A stretch of DNA of 64,000 nt from Paracentrotus lividus (Eukaryota > Echinodermata > Echinoidea > Camarodonta > Echinidae): positions 49,305,115 through 49,369,114 of the forward strand of contig CALNVZ010003426.1 in NCBI GenBank assembly GCA_940671915.1. Direction: 5' to 3'. How positions within the stretch are numbered: position 1 is the stretch's first letter; each line of letters opens with the position of its first letter. Both the position numbers and the translations under genes were made by a program. Below are positions 12,001-22,462 of this stretch, piece by piece. The notes under the pieces were generated by a model. That model was not told where the DNA came from. It ran no database searches and saw only the letters and a program-made list of their open reading frames with translations.

Positions 12001-12497
12001 AGGAGAAGTTCACCCTGGAATTATATAAGTTTTAAAAAATGCAGAAAAATAATAGAAACATATGAGTGAAAGTTTGAAGAAAATCGTCCAAAAAATAGCG
12101 AAGTTATGAATATTTAAAGTTTTGATTCTGTGATGTCACGTGCGGGAGCAGCTCTTTAATGTGTTGTGTATGTAAATTCCATAAATTTGTCTTTTTTCAT
12201 GGTTCTTGACAAAGGAATGGGCCAATTTGATAGAGGCATGTATATTAACATATGTTTGATGAAGTATCGACCGCACAGGTGATATAATTAATTTTCTTCT
12301 GAAAAATGACATTTTATGGAATTTACACTACATAACACATAGGAGAACTGCTCGCACGTGACGTCACAGAATTAAAACTTTGAATATTCATAACTTCATT
12401 ATTTTTGGGTCGATTTTCTCCAAACCTGTACTCATATTTTTCTTTTATTTTTTCGGCATTTTTTTAAACCAATTTAAACACAGGGTAAACTTCCCCT
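12001..12497. mobile_element. 497-bp MITE flanked by TTAA
   Basis: The left end aggagaagttcaccctg and right end cagggtaaacttcccctt are inverted, and the interior also folds back (gtgatgtcacgtgcg against cgcacgtgacgtcaca). TTAA flanks both sides (11997-12000 and 12498-12501). Unit B at about 29098 reads ggcttttcagttttaatgc with no element. A piggyBac-like or TA-inserting non-autonomous element is possible. Confidence 0.8.
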
Positions 12498-12762
12498 TTA
12501 ATTCTAATGCATTCATCTGTTCTGTAGAAAGAATGTAAACATATTACTGACTGGCTCTAACCAATGAAATTTATTTCCAAAAATGGTAGTTAATCTTTCT
12601 TTGTCAAAATTTATTGGTGATATGAAATCGACAATCACAGAACTTTTATTGAACTGGACACAGGGATCTATTGTACTAACCAAAATTACAAATATCTGAT
12701 TCACTGATTTATAAAATCTCCTGTTAACAAAATTAAATACCTTGATTTCAGATTGTTTCAAA

Positions 12763-12910
12763 TACTACTACTACTACTACTACCACTACTACTAATGATA
12801 ATGATAATAATAATAATGATGATGATGATGATGGTAATCATAATAATAATAATAATAATAATAATGATAAGTATAATAATAATGATAATAATAATAATAA
12901 TAATAATCTA
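12763..12910. repeat. (ACT)n/(AAT)n microsatellite
   Basis: A short ACT tract is followed by mixed AAT and GAT triplets. It corresponds to the much longer (ACT)n tract at 29369-29540 in unit B. Confidence 0.9.
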
Positions 12911-13076
12911 TATACCTTCCTGATTGTTTCCAAAGTAATGTTTATATCCAAAATCTGAATTATTTCGGTATGACCTTTAATATTTTAATGCACAAAACTA
13001 GATGCAGCGCACATACCGTTTCTTTTCAGTCATATAACATGTATAACAATGATTTACACCAAAAAACCCATGCCTT

Positions 13077-13449
13077 TTTTTAAAAGGGGCTGTAGAAAAA
13101 AAGTGATACCACAATTTGAGACTACTACCTACCTAGCAGTGATCTAGGGGGTCCATACTACCCCCCTATGGTGGCAAACCTTTTATGTGGTGTGGGTTGA
13201 ACGAACTCATTTTTTCCGGGTCCTTGCTCCTGGTCTATAACATGCATCACGAGGATTCGGATTCGTTGTTCTGTTATCGTATCGTTGTCTCGGCGGGATC
13301 AATTGTGGGCGTGAGCGTTCGTTTGGCTTGATGTATTGCGTCTGTTGATATGGTAACAAAGGCTGGGGGTACGATGGGGTGTAGATGGATGGCGGTGGTG
13401 GTGGTTGATATGGAAACGGTGATTGTTGTGGAGCTGACTATATAATTAA
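13077..13449. other. Insert between two copies of the unit start
   Basis: The unit-start sequence (gatgcagcgcacataccg with neighbours) is present at about 12990-13075 and again at about 13450-13530. The roughly 370 bp between them are absent from units A and C and are richer in G+C than the surroundings. It looks like a captured segment bounded by a local duplication. Confidence 0.65.
13207..13437 (-). pseudogene. Pro/Gln-rich open fragment, 76 codons
   Basis: On the minus strand, from just after a TAG at 13440-13438 to a TGA at 13209-13207, the frame is open for 76 codons. It reads as Pro-, Gln- and Tyr-rich sequence (for example PFPYQPPPPP and PSYPQPLLPYQQ), then an Arg-rich end (RPGARTRKK). 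There is no ATG at its start. Composition is clearly different from the AT-rich surroundings, and it lies in an insertion specific to unit B. It could be a piece of a retroelement gag or an exon copied from another gene. I do not recognise the family. A chance open frame cannot be excluded. Confidence 0.35.
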
Positions 13450-14721
13450 TAATTTAATGCACTAAACTAAATGCAGCGCACATACCGTTTCTTTTCAGTC
13501 ATATAACAATGATTATATTTACACAGAAAACCCCACGCCACGCAATGTCAAGATCAAATGGGTAAACTGAATGTTTAATATGAAACCAATTGAAATTATC
13601 GTGGTAAACATGTTTTGTATGAACCAAACCCCAGTAATAATACAATATTTATTCTTCTGTAGCCAGTTATTATTCTCACTTTAGATATTTGATATGGCAT
13701 GTATGGTCGATGTTATACACTGCCTGTACTGCAACCGTTCCGTGAGAATATTGAATAGCCAATGATTTCCAGCAACCTGTAAGGTAATAATGTTTTACTA
13801 ATTTTTGCTTTGGTTTGTGGTTACCATAATAATCATCATTGAATCTAAACTTTTTTGAAATTTATCACAGAAAACTGTCACACCTAGCTGACATTGTTTT
13901 TTAATCATCCCTCATACTCGCACCCTCGGAATCTTTAAATCAGTCCCATTTGAATTAGGAGACGTTTCATTTTTCAAGGCGCCTTAACATTGCATGTAGC
14001 CTAGCTCCTTCTTTTTTTCTCCTCTTCTTCTTCTTCTTTTTTTTTATTTATTTTTCATTTAAATACAAGTAATATGCAAACAGATACATTATAATATGCT
14101 CTATCTAACTACAAACTGTCATAAAACCGTGTTTACAAAACTTACCCGTCGTGTCGGCATTCAGTATACATGTACATGTAGGCCTACATCACAACGTATT
14201 TATTACTAACAGTATACGGATTCATGCTTTCCCGTCTGAATATATTTGCCCTCGTAACTCATCAAAATTTAATATTTTAACGACATAATACAAAATGTTT
14301 AGTTCTAACAGGAACTTTGGGTATTCCTGCAATGACAGATTAACAATGTATCTTTCAGAACTATGCATCAACAGTATCAACTTATCGCACGACCATGCAG
14401 CGTGACGATAATTTTTTTGAATGTACCACAATCTTACATTCTATTTTTGCCCCCCCCCCTCATTAAATACTGGATCCGCCACTGAACATGACTAAAGACA
14501 TGTATTACCAACGGCAAATTAACAATATGATCAACAATGATATATGATCAAAATAAATGCATTATAAAAGAAAAAAAAAATGAAATTCGATCCCTCAGAT
14601 CTATGGATTGAAAATAATTAAAAAAAGAGGAAAGTTCGCCGTATATAGGCCTAAACATGGACTATGCATGTGATAGGGACTTAACATGCCAATTCAATAC
14701 CATCTACTAACGATCTGGTAG

Positions 14722-15410
14722 GGTACATGCAGGTAATATGGGCCCCCTAAGCTCATTTGCCTAATTTGCATAAAATTGCAAAATGACACACAGTCTAATC
14801 TTTGTTTATATGAATCAATAACTACTGCTCTAACTTTTATTGTGAAGAAAAACAATTATCACCAACCCCCCTGTCTGCAATATTCAAATGTTGACGTCAT
14901 TACCAAAGTGCCCATTTTACCTGCATGTGCAGGTAATATGGGCACATGTATTTAATGTATGTTTTAAAAACTACAATGACTCTACCATGTCTGGAATTTG
15001 CTTAAAATGTTGAAAATCATTAACTTTAAGATATCTTTTGAAATTATAAGACCCTTCAGTAAATACTTTGACTATATATTTCATTGTTTTGTATTTTTTT
15101 TTTTATTATTTCTTTTTTGAAATATTATCTAAATATTATTTTCATTATTCAAGTCAATATAGGCCTACAATAAGTTATTCATGTTAATTATTATATACAG
15201 TGAATATACCCAAAAACATCGTAGCAAAGAGACTGATGCCTCATCCCAATACTGAGTACCAGAATCATTTCCGCCATTTTGGATGGCCCATATTACCTGC
15301 ACTAATGTTGCTGTGTCAGGCAAGCATTCAATAGCACATTGCACCCCTTCAATACAACAAATTGACCTGTACACGCTAGTATGATCAAAATGAAACTATA
15401 AGCTTACTAA
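14722..15410. other. Unit B-specific segment upstream of TRIM-B
   Basis: It replaces about 210 bp of unit A (1975-2185). The words gcaggtaatatgggc (about 14729 and 14930) and, reversed, cccatattacctgca (about 15287) occur inside it, suggesting a degraded inverted-repeat element. No gene. Confidence 0.5.
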
Positions 15411-15465
15411 ATTATTAAATTATCTAATAAAGACTTCAACGAATAAAATTGCATACAACAACTGT

Positions 15466-15493
15466 TAACTTTATCAATTTATAGGTTATCACC
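15466..15493 (+). other. Putative 3' splice site before TRIM-B
   Basis: tgttaactttatcaatttatag ends with AG at 15483-15484, again 9 nt before the ATG (context accATGG). The position is conserved with the other three genes. Confidence 0.6.
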
Positions 15494-17323
15494 ATGGCTA
15501 CGGAAGTTGCAACGGTTCTCCAGGGTCTGGAATGCTCTCTGTGTTTCAACCTACTTGAAGAACCAAAGCTTCTCTCTTGCACTCATTCATTCTGTAAGAA
15601 ATGTCTTCAACAGCTGCACCACTCTCAAGGAATGTCTACGGACTTAAAGTGTCCTTTCTGTCGTCAGATCACTCGACTGGGGAAGAAAGGTCTGTCTGAT
15701 CTCAAAACCAATGTTCCTTTGAAGTCGATGGTCGGAGACCTGAAGACAAGTAGGAAGTTGTGTACTGTATGCGACCCGGAAGCTAAATCCCCAGCGGTCC
15801 ACTACTGCCAGCAATGTGATGAGTACATGTGTGATGAATGTCTGCAAGCTCACGAAAAATTCCACAAGAAATCAAGTCACGTGGTAGTCAGTGTGGATGA
15901 TATCAAGAGCGGGAAGGTGAAAGTCAAGCAAATGTGCCACGAGCACCCAGGAGAAGAAAGGATATTCGTTTGTACATCCTGCAAGGTCTCTATCTGCTTC
16001 AGATGCCGCATGCTGGACCACAACGGATCAGATCACGTGGTTTGTAAGGTTGACGACTTCAAGAAGAACATGAAGGAAGAAATTGAATCACTCAAGAAAA
16101 AAGGTATGGAGAAAATGGAGAAGATCAAGTCCTACACCAAGGTCGTTCGAGAGCAGTCTGTAAAGATCAAAGCTATCACTGCAGAGAGAGAGGCTGATAT
16201 CAACAAGGCATTCGATGAGTCACTACTGAAGCTCAACACGAAGAAAAATGCTCTACTCAATCAGTGCAGAGAGAGGGAAATAAAACTAAACGAAGAACTT
16301 TCCAAGTATGGTAAGAATGGAGATGATATGATAACTAGTATTAGTAGTGCATGTGAGTTGGTTGGTAACGGTGTAAGAGCATTGCTCGAGGGTGAGGCAT
16401 TGATAATACATAGCAATCTGTGTAAAGAATTACAGGATATGTTAGATAGGGATGATCCTGATGAATCAAAACCTAAACAGGTTACAAGTCGAGAAGAAAC
16501 TGTGACTTTCACTCCATACAGGCTTGATGATGAACATAATCTAGGTAGGTTGAACATGAACAACTGGAAACTTGAAAAGTCAGCCGACTTTCCCAGTTTA
16601 GGGAAAAAGACATATACTATTTCCCAAACCAAGGATGGTAAGATGTTAGTTGGGTATCGTGATGGTGGTATTGAAGAGTTTACTGTGAGTGGTCCACAGA
16701 AAACAGTGTTGAAAGACGTGAAAGTAGGTTGTATATCAGTCTTGTCTGATGGTCGATATGTTGTTCGTGAATTGAATGGAAACATCTCCCTCTACTCCTC
16801 TGACGGGAATAAGATTGATATCAAAGAGTTTGACATGAAATCTAGCAATGACTTCTTTGGGATGGACGTTGATAAATATGACAACATCTATGTTGGGTAT
16901 TATAGCAAAAAGACCATACAGGTGTTCAGACCAGAGGGTGGAGCACCAATAAGGGAGATCCCCTGCCATGCCTGCCATGGCTTCTCGCCATATTGGATAT
17001 GTACCATGAATCATAGTAACATGCTGGTTGTTAAAGATGGAGCCACTGTTCGAGTGATCGATCAGCAGGGTACAGTGAAGCATGACGTCACAAAGGAGGG
17101 TTACTCTGCGCGTCATGCTGTCCTGTATGATGATAGCATTCTGATTGGATGGTTGAAGGATGATCTTGTGAGTATCGATCTGTATACAAACCAATTGAGA
17201 CATGTGAGATTGGTCATTAGTGGTTTGGAGTGTAAGAGTGACTGGTGGGTTTTGAGAGAGTTCTCATCAGGAGAGATCGCTTTCTGTGATGATTCCAAAT
17301 TCTATGTCTTACGTAAAACTTAA
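15494..17323 (+). CDS. TRIM-B: RING/B-box/coiled-coil/propeller E3 ligase-like protein
   Basis: Intact, 609 aa, one coding exon. The RING finger uses C14, C17, C29, H31, C34, C37, C53 and C56 (C3HC4), the E2-binding module of TRIM ubiquitin ligases. B-box 1 ligands run from C90/C93, C105/C108 and C113/C116 to His residues at 120-129. B-box 2 uses C148, H151, C160, C163, C168, C171, H176 and H181. Residues about 185-310 are Lys/Glu-rich with heptad character and should form the coiled coil. Residues about 355-609 carry repeated motifs such as LSDGRYVV and VDKYDNIYVGYY, like the NHL/WD-type propeller of TRIM2/TRIM3/TRIM56-type proteins. The predicted role is a cytoplasmic E3 ligase with the C-terminus selecting targets; the biological target cannot be read. 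Compared with TRIM-D it has three extra residues at PCHACHG, from a 9-bp duplication near 16970. The start follows a splice acceptor at 15484. Confidence 0.92.
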   Translation: MATEVATVLQGLECSLCFNLLEEPKLLSCTHSFCKKCLQQLHHSQGMSTDLKCPFCRQITRLGKKGLSDLKTNVPLKSMVGDLKTSRKLCTVCDPEAKSPAVHYCQQCDEYMCDECLQAHEKFHKKSSHVVVSVDDIKSGKVKVKQMCHEHPGEERIFVCTSCKVSICFRCRMLDHNGSDHVVCKVDDFKKNMKEEIESLKKKGMEKMEKIKSYTKVVREQSVKIKAITAEREADINKAFDESLLKLNTKKNALLNQCREREIKLNEELSKYGKNGDDMITSISSACELVGNGVRALLEGEALIIHSNLCKELQDMLDRDDPDESKPKQVTSREETVTFTPYRLDDEHNLGRLNMNNWKLEKSADFPSLGKKTYTISQTKDGKMLVGYRDGGIEEFTVSGPQKTVLKDVKVGCISVLSDGRYVVRELNGNISLYSSDGNKIDIKEFDMKSSNDFFGMDVDKYDNIYVGYYSKKTIQVFRPEGGAPIREIPCHACHGFSPYWICTMNHSNMLVVKDGATVRVIDQQGTVKHDVTKEGYSARHAVLYDDSILIGWLKDDLVSIDLYTNQLRHVRLVISGLECKSDWWVLREFSSGEIAFCDDSKFYVLRKT

Positions 17324-17425
17324 ATATTCTTCTGTTTGGGAGCAAACTAGCAATCTTAAACAAATCAGAAGAAACAGCATAGAATAAGTGATTCTCATTA
17401 TTACGATATATTTGATACACTAGAA

Positions 17426-17493
17426 ATGTATGAAGGAATGAATGAAGGAAAGAATGAATGAATTGAATGTATGAATGAATGAATGAATGAATT
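17426..17493. repeat. (TGAA)n microsatellite, short
   Basis: Imperfect TGAA/GAATG repeat in the TRIM-B 3' flank. It corresponds to arrays after TRIM-A (4340-4361), TRIM-C (33502-33872) and TRIM-D (63427-63787), so the locus is shared but the length varies. Confidence 0.9.
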
Positions 17494-17688
17494 GCCATTA
17501 AGAAGATATAAAATACCAGAAGTCATGCACACTCCCTGATCATGCTGATTGAAATATTTCAGTTGTTTGTAAGTAAAATAGAGCATAATTATGTCCTTTT
17601 TAATAGCAGAGCTTAAAGGGTGAGCAATTGAAATGTTGATCTTGTAAAAATAATAAAGAGAAAATTTAAATCCTAACCAGGCCGGGTA

Positions 17689-17697
<9 letters not shown>

Positions 17698-17776
<79 letters not shown>
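17698..17776. repeat. Poly(T) run of ~79 bases
   Basis: Uninterrupted T tract preceded by ttttctc. The true length is likely unreliable. It sits where unit A has only a short A-rich sequence (about 4770-4790). Confidence 0.9.
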
Positions 17777-17777
<1 letters not shown>

Positions 17778-18356
17778 TTGCCTGTTCTATGGCCGGGAGG
17801 GAAGAGGGAGGGGGAGCGCCGTGAAAATTTACAAAATTGTAATGCGCTATGAAATCTATAACAATGTTTCACTACTTTTCCCGAAATGACAAAATACCAA
17901 TTAATTATGCTAACCTATGTATAACTCCAATTTTTGGCTCTATTTGTCATATCTTTGTGAAGAAGATGAGAAAACTCCATTTGCACCATCGCGATGGATG
18001 CATCGTTACGGTACGGCCAATTTTCGCGAAACTAGTTTTAAAAGAAGCGTGAGACATGAAAATGAATAATAATGCGGTAAAAAAAAATACAATAAATAAA
18101 AAAACAATAAATAAACTAGATTTTAATTCGTCATGGGGACGAATTAGGTGGTCTGTCTGTATGATCTTTGTCGTGATGTGCATGATCAAAGTATCATGAT
18201 GGTAATCAATAGCATAATCATGATCATTGCCATGATCCTTTTGCTAAAAAAAGGAGCATAGAAAATGGAGATGATAATCCGGAATGATAAGGGTATAGAC
18301 TGATAAAGAAAATGAATTGTCGCCCTCTAAAGGTTAACAGGCAAGCTTGCTACAAG

Positions 18357-20745
18357 CGAAAACGACGAAGCGGCAAAAAAACTCTAGCACGGCATGTTGA
18401 ATAAGTCTTGATTCCGAAGTCTGATTTGAAAAAACGTATGATATATGCCAGAGAATTTCCTTGCCTACAACCTTTTAACATTTCAGAGAAAATGAAGCAG
18501 AAATGACGGAGGGAATGGTCATTTGACGTGGGCTTGCAGCAGTGGCGTATCTAGGGTCAAGTGCGCCCGGGGCAATTGTTGACTTTGCGCCCCCCCCCCC
18601 CCGGTCTACTACTCCAGTTTTGCTCAACGATTTGTTTTAGTTTATTGTACCAGTGGCATATATACATGTTCCCAGACCTGGGGATGATTTGCTGTCCATA
18701 CATAAACGTAGCTTATCAATTTTTTATTTTTTCTCAAATATTTTAATTTAATGCGAGCGCGAAGCGCGAGCGGAAAATTCTGAATTCTTTCATTACTCGA
18801 ATCTTGCATTTAAGAATCATGAATACAGATTTCGTTATCAACGAAGGTACAATAAAAAATTAAAAAAAAAGCCTTACCTTCAGGGTGTCAAAAGGTCTAT
18901 TGCACAAAATGTTTTGTGAATTGTAGGCCTATGCATCGAATTCGGGTTTTTTTTTAGGAAAATAATAATTTTAAACCTTTTTTGTTGGTCCTCCTCAAAT
19001 GATTTTGAAACATATAATATAATGCGAGCGCGAAGCACGAGCGAAAAATTCTAGAGCTCTAAATTTGAATAAACTTTGCAAGTAACAGGTTTTGATACCG
19101 AATGGTCATAAAATACGGAAACAAAGACAATTGACAATGAAGAACAAAAAAGGGATTAATTAGGCATTGAGAAAAAGCATGGACAGAAAAAAGAAAATCC
19201 TTTTACTTAGAGGGACTTTCATGTTTATCTGAAGCGGGAAGGGGGGGGGGGGCAAATTGATCTTGAAATTTGAGGCGCCATATTGATCTTAAACTATTTA
19301 AAGGGGGCTCTAAATTAAATTGAAACCCAGGGGATGTCAAATTGGTCTTAAAATTAGGATTAGGAGGGCACACACCGGGGGCACACAATATTGATCTTAA
19401 CATTTATAAAAGGACGCGAAATTGAAGTTAAGGGCGCCGATTTGATCTTCAATATAGGCTTATACAGGGGGCGAAAAATTGACCCGAAACTAAAATAGAA
19501 GGTACTAAACAATTACTAGAAACTTTGGGGCGCCTAAAAGTTAAACTTAGTGGTGCTATGTAGGGGGCGCTAAAATTAATAATGGGAGGAAACATGATCC
19601 CAATATTCACTGTGGATCACCGATCTCCTTTTTCTTCCTCTCCTTCTTCTTCTTCTTTCCTTTTTTTTTTTTTTTTTTCCTTTTCCTTTTTTTTTGCGCC
19701 CCCCTAAAGCTCCGCCCGGGGCACATGCCCCCCTTGCCCCCCCTAGATACGCCACTGGCTTGCAGTTTTAAGTTTCAACCAAAAGTTGTCCGTAGTAGAG
19801 ATTGCACGCAAAATGAGCAAAAATGACATGCCTTTATATATTGCAATTTTTTACAAATATGCATTTGTCTAAATGAAAAATAAAGGTCACGAACCAGAAA
19901 GAGTATATCCTCAGCTACAACATATTGAAATTTGGGCAAAAATTGACCAATATTTACAGAGTTGGAATCAAATTTGCATAAATTTTATGACGTAATTAAA
20001 AGAAAAATTAAATTTTGAGTTCTGACGCCATTTTGATGACGTCATAATGATTTTTACTGGTCACGTTACACATAAATTTTATCTCTACTTTATACTGTAT
20101 ATGCTCATTGAAAGAAAATTGGGGGTTAACGGACTATTTTTTGAGCTAGAGCGAATTTTCAATAGGCATGTTTTTGCCCATATTTGGCCTATAGTGAGAG
20201 TGCGCGCGTGCGCGTGCTGCAAACTTTGATGGACGCTCATTCCTTCATTTATAGTCGTAGAAAGCTGATCAAGGTATCAAATTACTCAGAATTATATTAT
20301 CAATGCATATACATAAAAGAAACGGCGATTTTATGTTGCGTAAGGGCGTTACGCGCGAAAACGCGCGCAAATTTTTGAAATGCTGAAAATGACCTGAAAC
20401 GTATGCAAACTTGATACTAGGTGATTTGGGGCATTTTTTAATTTTGACGTACGCGTACGCGCACGTCATGACCTTAAGGTGACCTTTGATGGTATGGTAA
20501 GGTCAAAGGTTATGTGAAATTAATGTGTACTAAATATAATTGATTTATGAACATTAATGTTGAAGTTATGATTGTTAATGTGATTTTACAAAATGGCGTC
20601 TGGATGACGTCACGTGACCTCGATGACCTTGAAAAGTTTCGTAGCACGTCTTCATAGTAAGGTCCATAAATGACATGAAAACAAATGAAATTGATCTGGC
20701 CAATTTTGAGATATCGTGCGGACAAAATATTGACTATAATAATAC
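18357..20745. repeat. Internal direct repeat, copy 1 (interrupted by hAT-like element)
   Basis: After removal of 18540-19757 plus one target duplication, this about 1.17-kb stretch aligns with 20979-22160. Shared words include cgaaaac(g/t)acgaag, tccttgcctacaacct, gaaaatgaagcag and aaaatggcg(t/c)ctggatgacg. Both copies are rich in CpG palindromes and TGACGTCA sites. Confidence 0.8.
18540..19757. mobile_element. hAT-like non-autonomous element, 1218 bp
   Basis: The ends are cagtggcgtatctaggg and ccctagatacgccactg. The 8-bp duplication gcttgcag flanks it (18532-18539 and 19758-19765). The sister repeat at 21157-21170 has the empty site gggcttgcagttttatg. An 8-bp target duplication and CAG-starting termini fit the hAT superfamily. 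There is no transposase frame. The interior at 19230-19560 contains degenerate units reading (g)cgccaaattgatcttaaa. Confidence 0.88.
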
Positions 20746-20893
20746 GTTGTGTACATAAGCCACTTAAAATAACATTTTAATTAATATTTAAAAAAATAAA
20801 AATATTACATAAATGGCTATTGTTTTTTTTTATGATGACTGAGGAAGACATTCACTTGGAGAGAAAAAAAAAAAAAAAAAAAAAAAAATATGT

Positions 20894-20960
20894 AGACACA
20901 CCGGACTCGAACCCACGCGAGCCACGGTCTTTTGATTACCGATTGAGCTAAAATTACCCT
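20894..20960 (-). ncRNA. tRNA-like block with A and B box promoters
   Basis: On the minus strand tagctcaatcgg (20950-20939) matches the tRNA A box and ggttcgagtcc (20913-20903) matches the B box exactly. They are about 15 bp closer than in many tRNA genes, and a clean cloverleaf is not obvious. Downstream on that strand is a long T tract, a pol III-type stop. It is probably a tRNA-derived SINE head or tRNA pseudogene. Confidence 0.5.
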
Positions 20961-20978
20961 ATGATGAAATGCACGTAT

Positions 20979-22160
20979 ATCGAAAACTACGAAGAGGCAA
21001 AAAGATTTCAAGTACGGCAAGTTTAATAAGTCATGATTCCGCAGGCTGATTTGAAAAAACGTATGATATGTTTAAGAGAATTTCCTTGCCTACAACCTAT
21101 CGAAATTTCAGAGAAAATGAAGCAGATATGACGGAGGGAATGGTCATTTCAGGAGGGCTTGCAGTTTTATGTTTCAACCAAAAGTGCTTCGTAATAGAGA
21201 TTGCGTGCAAAATGAGCAAAAAGGACATGCCTTCATATATTGCCATTTTTGACAATGATGCATTTGTCTAAATGAAAAATAAAGGTCACGTATCCGAAAG
21301 GCCATATCCTCAGCTACAACATATTGAAATTTGGGCGAAAATCGACCAATATTTACAGAGTTGGAATCAAATTAGCATAAATTTTATGACGTCATTTTCA
21401 AAAAAAAATGAAATTTTGAGTTTAGGCGCCATTTTGATGACGTCATAATGTTTATAATGGGTATACAGCCCATGAAATCATATCTACAACTCATACTGAA
21501 CATGTTCATTAAAAAAAAAATGAGTGTTCGTGGACTATTTTTCGAGCTATAGCGAATTTTGTAAAAGGCATTTTTTTGCCCATATTTGGCCTATGAAGAG
21601 GAAATGCGCGCACGCGCGCGGAAAAGTTTGACGGGCTGTAGTTTCCTTATTATCGGTCGTATCAAGTTGAAAATGGTATCAAAATGTTCAGAATTTAATG
21701 CTCTATTAGATGGCATAATGAAAAATGGCGATTGAAGGCTGCGTTATAGTGAAACGCGCAATGACGCGCGCGCACCCATGCGCGCGCGCAAAATTTTGAA
21801 ATGCTGGAAATTGCCTGAAATGTATGCAAACTTGATACTAGGTCATTTAGAGCATTTTTCAATTTTGACGCGCGCGTACGCGCGCGTCATGACCTTTAGA
21901 GGAATTTTGAAATTATTACTTTTTTACCCTTGACCTTAAGTTACATTGATCTTAATATGAGTTATTTTTTATTTTCGGTTACGATGTTATAAGCAATAAT
22001 TGAATTTTACAAAATGGCGCCTGGATGACGTCATGTTGACCTAATGACCTTGAAAAACTTCGATGCACGTTTCCAGAGTGACATCCATTGATGACATGAA
22101 AATGAATGAAATTGACTTAGAAGATTTTGAGATAGAGTGGGAACAAAATATTGGCTACAA
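20979..22160. repeat. Internal direct repeat, copy 2
   Basis: Uninterrupted partner of 18357-20745 inside the 4.1-kb element. It preserves the pre-insertion site of the hAT-like element. It contains the alternating CpG tract gacgcgcgcgtacgcgcgcg at about 21867. Confidence 0.8.
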
Positions 22161-22312
22161 AAATAAAGAAATAAAGAAAATTCTGACGAAATTAAGAGGT
22201 GATCTGTCACAGACAGACCACCTAAATAGAATATCACGCCGCGGAATAGTCGCGGAAATGTCTAGGTGCTGGTTGAATTAACAACCCCTCCCCTCCCGGC
22301 TGTATTAGTGTC

Positions 22313-22460
22313 TAGGGTGGTATCTCACTTCGCGGAAACTAATTTGAAATTGAGACTGATTTGTCAGCATGGCTTGGCCACTGCTCAGTCTCCTAAGTTT
22401 GGGAGATGTCTCTAATACTTTTTACCCGTGGCGTCTCTGCGAAGTAAGATACCACCCTTA
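22313..22460. mobile_element. TIR element of the cttcgcggaaac family, ~148 bp
   Basis: The left end tagggtggtatctcacttcg and the right end cgaagtaagataccacccta are inverted and bounded by TA. It is the complete version of the truncated unit A copy at 5197-5330, so it predates the A/B duplication. Confidence 0.8.
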
Positions 22461-22462
22461 GG

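Larger units (their letters stand above)
653..12984. repeat. Segmental duplication unit A
   Basis: It begins with ctttaat followed by a tract containing gatgcag and cacataccgtttcttttcag, which recurs at about 12990, 13460 and 29660. Order within the unit: TRIM upstream region, TRIM-A, 3' flank, MITE, AT-rich tail, GA array, foldback repeats, CAT array, second AT-rich tail. Units B and C keep this order with different insertions and deletions. The left flank differs from B and C because a minisatellite replaces the homologous sequence. Confidence 0.8.
18144..22225. mobile_element. ~4.1-kb element with 17-bp terminal inverted repeats
   Basis: ttaggtggtctgtctgt at 18144-18160 is the exact reverse complement of 22209-22225. 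Unit A has uninterrupted sequence here (cggtaaaaaatgaataaa leading to aatatcgcgcc), so this is an insertion of about 4.1 kb. It has no long open frame and contains an internal direct duplication (18357-20745 and 20979-22160), a tRNA-like block and a nested hAT-like element. A non-autonomous DNA transposon is likely. The target duplication is not clear. Confidence 0.8.

Noticed and set aside
16261..17203. Minus-strand frames of 120-174 codons opposite the TRIM genes
   Set aside because: Shadows of the conserved + strand coding sequence.
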